Origin: Gambelia wislizenii
Taxonomy: Eukaryota; Chordata; Lepidosauria; Squamata; Crotaphytidae
DNA: 64,000 nt
NCBI GenBank assembly: GCA_030847615.1
Contig: JAUMIR010000001.1
Location: 62,509,501-62,573,500 of the forward strand
Reading direction: 5' to 3'
The position numbers and the translations under genes are program-made. Shown here one piece after another: positions 56,563 to 64,000 of this stretch; position 1 is the first letter of the stretch; each line of letters opens with the position of its first letter. The notes beneath the pieces are model-generated. The model saw only the letters and a program-made list of their open reading frames with translations, did not search any database and was not told where the DNA came from.

Positions 56563-57119
56563 TTATCAATGGGCTTTATCAATTTGTTGTTGCTGATTGC
56601 CATCAAGTGGGCTTCAATTTATGGTGACCTTATGAATAAGAGACCTCCAAGTCACCTTATCTTCAACAGCCCTGCTCAGGTCTTGCAGACTCAGGGCTGT
56701 GGCTTTCTTGATTGAGTCTATCTAGCTGAAATGTGGTCTTCCTCTTTTCTTACTGCTTTCAACCTTACCAAGCATTATTCTGCTTTCTAGTGAGTCATGA
56801 CTTTTCATGATATGTCCAAAGTACAACAGTCTCATTTTAGTCATCTTGGCTTCTAGGGAAAGTTCCAGTTTAATTTGCTCTAGGATCCATTTATTTGTCT
56901 TGTTGGCAGTCCATGGTATCTGCAGAACTCCCCTCCAGCACCACATTTCAAACGAGCTGATTTTCTTCATATCAGCTTTCTTCACTGTCCATCTTTCACT
57001 ACCATAAGTCAAAATCATAAATATGATGGCATGGATAATCCTGACTTTGATATTCAATGGTATATGTCTTTACACTTTAGGATCTTATCTACTTCTTTCA
57101 TAGCTGCCCTTCCAATGCC

Positions 57120-57236
57120 TTGCGGAAGGGGTATGGCACTGTCGCGTGGCAGGGGGTCAGTTTCAGATGACGCCGTCCTTTGCTCGGCATCGTCCATGTT
57201 AGTTCTGTGTATGATTGAAGGCAGCCGCACCATATT
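57120..57236. mobile_element. Single arm of the palindromic element
   Basis: Matches the left arm at 38,795-38,912: gtggcagggggtcagtttca, gatgacgccgtcc, catcgtccatgtt and ccatattttactcacgga. The second arm is absent. A CR1 tail follows directly. Confidence 0.75.
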
Positions 57237-57244
57237 TTACTCAC

Positions 57245-57348
57245 GGAAGCTGTGGCTATCTGTTGGGAATGATTTGATTGTGTATTCCTGCATGGCAGGG
57301 GGTTGGACTAGATGGCACTTGTGGTCTCTTCCAACTCTATGATTCTAT
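57245..57348 (+). mobile_element. CR1 LINE 3' tail
   Basis: ctatctgttgggaatgattt, gcagggggttggactagatg, cttccaactctatgattcta form the last about 100 bp of a CR1, ending in the attctatga terminal repeat. It is inserted in BovB together with the preceding palindrome arm. Confidence 0.9.
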
Positions 57349-57570
57349 GAAGTTGTGCCTAGTCTTCTGATTTGTTGACTGCAGTCCCCATTCTGATTAA
57401 TGACTGAGCCAAGGTATGGAAAAAATTGAACTATTTCAATATCTTCCTCATCTGCTTTAAAGTTATTTAAATCATCTGTGGTCATTATATTTGTTTTCTT
57501 AATGCTCAACTGCAAACCTGCCTTTTCACTTTCTTCCTTGACTTCATTCCATAGTAGGTCCAAGTCTTTG

Positions 57571-59600
57571 CTATTTTCTGTAAACAGTGGTTTAGCAGTG
57601 CTTCCTTCTGCATAGTACTAACAAGTGTTAGCTATGGTGCCACTGCCATTGTCTGTGAGAGATCCCCTTGCCAGCATCAGCCTCCCACGACTGTTGCTGC
57701 CCAGTAGCTGTTTGGCATATTTAATCTGGCTTCTCAGCAAAAGTCTGTCTGATGTGGAAGACCCTACCAGCAGCAGTGCTACCAGCTGCATAGCCTCTTT
57801 CCTCACAGGAGCATGCAGTTCCACCAGCACAGAAATGTAGTGCCAAGATAAATTCATGGTGGAGCTGTTCCATTAGGCTGCAGCAGCAAAAGATGGGAGA
57901 CAGACCATTCCTCTTTTGTATGTCATGAAACTAATGATATGGAAGACAAATAGCTGGGAATTAATATCAGACATCATGCTCTTGAGAATTCTCCTATGAT
58001 GATGTCTGGACAATCATTCTTAGAAGTCCCATTGCTTAGTAGAAATGAAGAGCAGCTTTACCCAACCTACAGATTTCTTCTTCTAGTCAGCTAAGCCTAA
58101 AGAAGTTTGCTGCACTGAATTTTTGGCCCCTGCCCCTACTTTTCCAAAATATTATCTTCTCGCTCCCAAAGGAGATGAGCTCTGTCTCTGTGTATTTTCT
58201 TCTCCAAGGAACAGCCTTGTCCACACTTTTTTCCTGGTAGATTAAAAAGAAAGAGTGCTGCTTTACAGATATCCTACAAAGAGCTTTTGTGAAGAGATAC
58301 AGAGGTGAGAAAAAATATATATGAATAATGCAAATTCCCTGCTGTTGTTCTTAAAGAAACTGAAATTCTGTATGGAATTTGTTATACATGCATCTAAGAT
58401 ATCTGTGGGTTCATTTTACAGTAATCCTAACAGTTGCTTCCCTCATTACCACCATTGATTGGTTGTTTTTGAGTAGTTCTTCAACAAATGAATTTGATTG
58501 TTAGCCATTGATTAGGCATCTTCAGGCTCATGCAGATCAACTGCTCTGTATCTTGAATAGGCTGGAGGGGGGCGGAGGAGGGAAGGAAATCACAAAGCCA
58601 AATCACAGTCTCCAGATGTCAGTGGTAAATTGTTCTGTCAACACATGGTGCAATGGCTAGGGCTTCAGCACATGTTATCTACACATTTGTCAAGGTGAGT
58701 GACATTTGCAGCAAATTAAATTGTCCAAACAGCTGTTGAAGCATCTCCATTTCTTTAGCTTTACTGAGATCTTCTTGTTCAATCCTTCCAAGAGTGTTGA
58801 TAGCAATGCCTAGTACTGTCTTCCAAACAAGAAAGATAGCCTTTGCTTGAGGGAAAAGTTTTGTGTCCTGCTCTGTGTTTGTGTGTGTTGGTGAACAACC
58901 CAAAGACTGAAGTATTTGAAGGATTGTTGATTTCCAAATGAAGCTCCCAGTTAAGATTAGCATTACTTGCATGGCTAAAGGTGCCTCCACCTTTTGAGGC
59001 AAAGCAGGGAAAGTTACCTTTAAAGTAATTAGTTATAATGAACTACCAATAATTACTTACCATGAATTTTATTTTATTCATGGACTACTCAATGGGGGGG
59101 GGGTCCATTTTATTTTTCATTTTAAAAAGTTAATCTTTATGTTTTTGTTACTCAAAAGGAATTAAACAATTTTTAAACCTTAAAACAATTTAATACACCT
59201 AAATACTAGATGCTGTGTTTTAAAAAATATTCAGTCATGTAGCCTGAAACAATATTAGAAAGAAATACACACAAACACAGGACAGAATTAAAATAATATC
59301 CATTGGATAAGTAAGAGAAGGTAACTGTATGCCCAGATGTCTTTTTCTGTGTGTGTGTGATCATCCACATTACACTCAAAAGTAAATCAGTAAAGACACA
59401 CAACAAAACATTCTCAGTACAATCTCTTTGCATGTCTACTGTACTCAGAGGAAACTGAAAAGCAGAAAAGTGCAAAACCCTAGTTTTAGCTTTACTTCTG
59501 CTCTGAAATAAAAAGGGCAAAATTGCTCAAGAGAAAACATGGACAGCAAATTCCAAGAGCATCGAGAATCCCCCCTCCGTGTTTTTTTTTTTTTTTTTTT
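57571..59600. other. No recognised feature apart from low-complexity tracts
   Basis: Anonymous DNA. The open frame at 58,679-59,002 (minus, 107 codons) resembles nothing I know and has no supporting start context. G8 at 59,093 and T24 at 59,582-59,605 are simple tracts. The T run borders the RTE-like insertion. Confidence 0.45.
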
Positions 59601-59610
59601 TTTTTGCACA

Positions 59611-62600
59611 CCTCTCTCTGGCTTTTCTTCACAAACGAATGTTCAGGAAGAACTCATCCCGTGCTTTCTGCATGCGCGCTGATGACTAAAAAGGCCAATC
59701 CGAGATGAACAAGTCCGGTTGCAGAAAGCACAGCAGAAGGTCTCTTTGGGTGATATTTCCGGGTTGTGATTCTTTCTACGTTGTCGTTTCTCTTCAAGAC
59801 TTGTTTGCCGTGAGTTCTCAAATAAGGCTGCAGCATTGTGGATAGTGCATCTCTGTGCCTCCCAATGTGAGGCCAGGGCGGACCATTGTTGGTGATCAAT
59901 TTGGCCGAGCCTGAGATGTTCTTTCAGGGAGTCCTTGTATCACTTTTTTGGAGTGCCCCTCTTAAGCTGACCCGTGGCGAGTTCACTGCAGAGTACTATT
60001 TTTGGAAGGTGATGGTCCTCCATCCTAGAAACGTGCCCTGCCCAGCGCAGCTGTGATCTCAATATCATGGCCTCAATGCTGGTGATCCCTGCTTGCTCAA
60101 GGACAGCAACATTTGTCACATAGTCAGTCCAGTGTATATTTAGGATTGTGCGTATACAGCACTGATGAAAGTGTTTGAGGAGTTGTAAGTGGTGGTGATA
60201 GGTAACCCATGTTTCAGACCCGTAAAGGAGAATAGACAGTACAATGGCTCTATACACACTGATTTTTGTGCTTCACCTCAGGTGTTTATTACTCCAGACT
60301 CTTTCGTAAAGTCTTCCAAATGCGCTATATGCCTTTGCTAATCTGTGATCGATCTCTTTGTCAATCTTGGCATCTGAGGAGATGATGCTTCCTAGGTAGG
60401 TGAACTGCTGAACGGACTTAAGCACAGATTTGCCAACAGCAATGTGGGGATGGTGGTGTTCGTCCTGTGGGGCAGGCTGGTAAAGAACTTCCATTTTCTT
60501 TAGGTTGACTTCCAGCCCAAACAGCTCTGCAGCTGTTGCAAAGCAGGATGTTCGGCACTGCAGAGCTGCTTCTGTGTGGGCAACAAGGGCAGCAGCATCA
60601 GCGAAGAGCAGCTCACAGACTAGATAGTTTAGAGTCTTAATGCGAGCCCTCAGACGGCTTAAGTTAAAGAAGCTACCATCAGTACAGTAACGTATATAGA
60701 TGCCATCTTCTTTAAGCTCTGCTGTAGCCCGAGCATCATGCTGAAGAAGTTTGAGCAAGAATGCAACCTTGCTTCATTCCATTAGTTATTAGAAAGGGCT
60801 CTGAAAGAGCATCGCCATATCTGACTTGACCATGCTAGCCCTTGTGTAGCAAGATAGTCATTTTAAAGAATTGGGGGGGACGTCCTAGTCTTTCCAGGAT
60901 CTATTACAGACCTTTTCTACTCACAGTGCCAAAGGCTTTGGTGAGGTCGACAAATGTTACATAGAGACCCCTGTTCTGCTCTCTACATTTCTCTTGCAGT
61001 TGTCTAAGGGCAAATACCATATTTGTAGTACTCCTATTGGTTCTGAAGCCACATTGGCTTTCAGGAAGAAGTTCTTCTGCAATAGGAGGAACTAATCTGT
61101 TCAGGAGTATCCCTGCAAGGATTTTTCCAGCAATAGAGAGCAGTGTTATGCCTCGATAGTTTGAGCAATTGGATTTTGCTCCTTTTTTTTCTTGTACATG
61201 GTGATGATGACTGCATCTCGGAGATCTGATGGCAGTTCCCCTTTTTCCCAGCAATTCACAAGGAGTTCGTGAAATTTATCGTGGAGTACATGACCTCCGT
61301 GTTTCCAAACTTCAGGGGGGATTCCATCAATCCCAGTTGCCTTACCGTTTTTCATCTGCTGTATGGCCTTAAGGGTCTCTTCCAAAGTGGGAGCTATGTC
61401 CAATTCATTTTTCATTGGTTTTTGTATCATATGTTGGATAGCTGAGCCTTGGACTACTCGGTTGGCACTAAAGAGACTTTGAAAGTGTTCAGCCCATCGA
61501 TTCAGGATGGAGGCTTTATCAGTAATTAATGTTTGACCATCTGTACTGTATAAGGAGATTTGGACCTGATAAGTAGGTCCAAACACTGCCTTAAGAGCTT
61601 CATAAAATCCTCTAAGATCACCCAGATCTACACAGCATTGTGTCTTTTCTGCTATATTGATCCACCACTTGTTCTGCATGTCTCGGAGTTTTTGTTGAAG
61701 TTTACTACATGTGAGATGGAAAGCTGTTTTTCTTACATGGCAAGTTGGCTGGGCGAGGTATGCCTGGTGAGCAGTTCTCTTCTTTGCCAACAGCTCCTGG
61801 ATCTCTTGGTTGTTTTCATCAAACCAGTCTTGATTTTTCTTGGGGGAGAACCCGAGAGATTCTTCCGCAGACTGCAGGATACTGTTTTTGATATGTTGCC
61901 AAAGCACTCTAGGAGAAGGATCTGTAGGATGGTCTTCAAGTTTTGTTTGCAGGTTTGCCTGGAAGTTGTCTCTCATGGTATCTTGTTGAAGATTGTTGCC
62001 TTGATGTCTCTTCTTTAAGATGCCACCCCTCTTAGGTTTGAACTTAAGATGAAGATTTAGTTTACATCTTACGATCTGGCATTCTGCACTCAGCATCACT
62101 CAAGTATGACGGACATCGCAAATGTTTCTCTGGTGGAATAGAACATAGTCAATGAGGTGCCAATGTTTGGATTGGGGATGCATCCAGGTTGTCTTCAAGC
62201 TATCTTTCTGCTGGAAGATAGTGTTTGTAAAAGTCAGCTGTTGTTCTTCACAGAACTCTAGCAAGAGGTGTCTGTTAACGTTGCAATTTCCAACACCATG
62301 CTTGCCTAAGACACCTTTCCAGGCTTTGGAGTTCTTTCCTACTCTGGCATTGAAGTCACCAAGGATAATAATTTTATCTTCTACAGGGACTTTTTGTATG
62401 AGGTGGCGTAGGTCTGTGTAGAATTTGTCTTTCTCTACAGGTTCGGCTTGCACAGTTGGGGCATATATACTAAAGAGAACAACATGTGGGAGGCGTAAGG
62501 AAATAATGCGATCAGAGTGTCCTGTTGGCAAGGTTTCGATTTTGGAGGCAATGGAGTTTTTAAAGCCTACTCCTGAAAGATGTTTTTCGGTTTTGGGTTT

Positions 62601-63557
62601 GCCAGACCAGTAAAGTGTGTAGCCGGCACCGTGTTCTTTAAGGCTGCCTTCCTCATGGAGACGAACTTCACTAAGAGCAGCGATGTCAATATTAAGTCAT
62701 GATAGTTCATGTGCTATTAGGGCAGAACAACGCTCAGTCCGTCCACTATCTGCAGAGTCTCGCATGGTTCTGATGTTCCAGCATGCAAGCATCAGTTTAT
62801 TTACACTTTTGGAGGCCGGTGTGTGCCTTTGTTTCTTTGCCTTGGTTTGACCGCATCAGAAGATACCTGTTGGCCACAGCTAGCCAACCAGGTAGTTGGG
62901 GATGACCTTCATTAGGCTAGGCCCCTCTCCATATGGAGCAAGCAGTACTCTCCTTAAAAAAGGCTGCTTGGTCGTTCAGTATGCTGCCAAACAAGAGGTC
63001 ATCTCCCGGGTCAGCCTCAAGCGATCGAAGTCCTGAATCGCCTGCATGCAGGGTTGGGTCTGCACCTTCCAGTGCATCTTTACACTTGCTGTTTCATCCC
63101 TCGCCTATCGCTACAGGGCTTTTTCACAATTGGATTTATCCTTCGAGCCTGTGCAATGGATTTTTCTGTTGGAGCACAGTGTGCACAGAACTGGCCTCAC
63201 CCTTTAAACCAAAGGTTCATCTGCTGTGGCCTTGCAAGCATGGATGGTTGCAGCGAGGTCCTCAGGTCGTAGGTTTGATAGAGTTTCCTTCTCTTAGATG
63301 GTTGACCTTACAGGGTTGGACGAGCACCATCTGCCTGGGTTTGGGATTAGATTTTTCCTTCTCCTAGGATGGTTGCCATAAGGCTAGAGAGCCCATCCTG
63401 CCCTTTGACGCTCTTTGTCAGACCCTTTGGTTTTGACCTGTCTGGCATGGGAGACCCTACCGGTGGTTATTATGCCACCGCCAGCATAGCTGAAAACATC
63501 ATTAGGGTACTCAAGACTGTCTCCCATGACAAGGGGGCGTCAATGGAGACAATGGAG
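59611..63557 (-). mobile_element. RTE-like LINE, nearly full length
   Basis: The minus-strand element has its 5' end at 63,557 and 3' end at 59,611, flanked by the 10-bp duplication tttttgcaca (59,601-59,610 and 63,558-63,567). About 750 bp of 5' non-coding sequence (62,800-63,557) precede endonuclease, reverse transcriptase and a C-terminal zinc finger. It ends in agccagagagagg without a poly-A tail, consistent with RTE-type 3' ends. The T24 tract outside the left duplication belonged to the target. The shortened relative is at 49,701-50,446. Confidence 0.88.
59640..62800 (-). pseudogene. RTE-like LINE polyprotein (endonuclease, RT, C-terminal zinc finger), inactivated
   Basis: The endonuclease shows ACWNIRTMRDSADSGRT, VVLFSIYAPTVQAEP, IILGDFNARVGKNS and SKHWHLIDYVL. 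After a stop at 62,100 a 317-codon linker/RT start runs to 61,146 (KATGIDGIPPEVW). Frameshifted blocks follow: NCSNYRGITLLSIAGKIL, SQCGFRTNRST, VDLTKAFGTV, then GIYIRYCTDGS. The catalytic box is LLFADAAALVAH, with the second Asp of FADD replaced by Ala (codon 60,594-60,596). The C-terminus has LYGSETWV, LRWAGHVSRMEDH and a finger CAFCNRTCSSRIGLFSHQR. It cannot encode active RT. Confidence 0.88.
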
Positions 63558-63567
63558 TTTTTGCACA

Positions 63568-64000
63568 TAGTATCAGCAGTAATGACAATGATGATGATAC
63601 ATGTGAACAGAAAAACACACCTTTGCAGGTACATTCTCCTGTTCCAAGTTCACAAGTAGAAAATAATTTTAGATATATCTTCTAACAGTGTTTAACTGCA
63701 GAAGGAGTAAACTTATCCCTTGTTATTGTGCAGTGATAGGGTAGGTACACCTTAGTTACTGATGAAAGGAACTAATTATAGGCAACCTGCAATTTTTAAT
63801 GAGTTACTTCTAAGTTCTGCTGAAGGTGAGCTGAAGTGAAGTAGATAGCTATCTGAGATAATACCACAACCAAAATCCTGTTGGTTTAGCAACCAGAGTA
63901 GGCCCACTGAGTTAACACTTGAATGATGAGGCAACATGTAGGTAAATCCCATTGATTTAACGGGGCTGCTCTAGTCATGAATAAGAATTTAGACCTATGT
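63568..64000. other. No feature recognised
   Basis: Anonymous AT-rich DNA to the window edge. Confidence 0.45.

Larger units (their letters stand above)
56583..57570 (-). mobile_element. BovB (RTE) LINE 3' portion, with an inserted chimeric segment
   Basis: Minus-strand BovB coding occurs at 57,563-57,349 (KAGLQLSIKKTNIM, FPYLGSVINQNGDCS) and, after an insertion at about 57,112-57,348, at 57,057-56,722 (VRIIHAIIF, LTYGSERWTVKK, SFEMWCWRGVLQIPWTA, LYFGHIM). It ends at a gttgttgctgattgccatca-type 3' tail near 56,583. BovB spreads by target-primed reverse transcription and is abundant in squamates. The copy is 5' truncated. Confidence 0.88.

Noticed and set aside
58679..59002. 107-codon minus-strand open frame
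   Set aside because: Not similar to any family I know, with no splice context or element around it. A frame of this length is expected by chance in 64 kb.
59582..59605. T24 tract as the poly-A tail of the RTE-like element
   Set aside because: It lies outside the target-site duplication tttttgcaca, and the related copy at 49,701 has no such tail, so the tract was in the target.

Overview
The window looks like vertebrate, most probably squamate (lizard-type), repeat-dense intergenic or intronic DNA. This is inferred from the mixture of repeats, not from a marker gene. AT-rich DNA carries CR1, L2, L1, BovB and a second RTE-like LINE, Penelope-like elements, tRNA-derived SINEs, pogo/Tigger-type MITEs, a mariner, hAT-like MITEs and LTR families. 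I recognise no host protein exon, tRNA, rRNA or CRISPR array. Every coding stretch I can identify belongs to a broken mobile element.

Layout. 1-522 is an array of alternating inverted units. 523-8,420 is mostly anonymous DNA with a SINE, three pogo-type MITEs and a rearranged Penelope fragment. 9,047-15,190 is a nest at least four levels deep: an LTR-family fragment holds a second LTR (5-bp duplication CACTA), which holds a 3.7-kb CR1 with esterase ORF1, endonuclease and reverse transcriptase, which holds an 868-bp terminal-inverted-repeat element (duplication CCAGG). 17,089-18,730, 22,041-22,940, 24,440-26,845, 36,330-37,115 and 52,384-53,280 are further copies of the outer LTR family; the one at 24-27 kb contains another LTR and a pogo MITE. 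26.9-36.1 kb carries BovB remnants, several MITEs and an LTR inserted into a MITE.

37.4-39.5 kb is a mariner broken by a pogo MITE and by a 359-bp near-perfect palindrome (duplication CTTTG). 42.9-44.0 kb is a second member of the 868-bp element's family (duplication CAAGG). 46.3-49.6 kb is a nearly full-length L2. 49.6-51.3 kb is an L1 reverse-transcriptase fragment split by an internally deleted RTE-like copy with a 16-bp target-site duplication. 55.2-57.6 kb holds another palindrome, an L2 fragment and a BovB 3' end. 59.6-63.6 kb is a near-complete RTE-like LINE whose catalytic FADD box has become FADA.

There is no operon or pathway here. The biology is the layered insertion history: which element lies inside which gives relative ages, and target-site duplications confirm several steps. 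The best candidates for something not yet described are the non-coding family with GGCCGTTTACAC-type ends and 5-bp duplications, the palindromic element with a similar 5-bp target, and the RTE-like deletion derivative.
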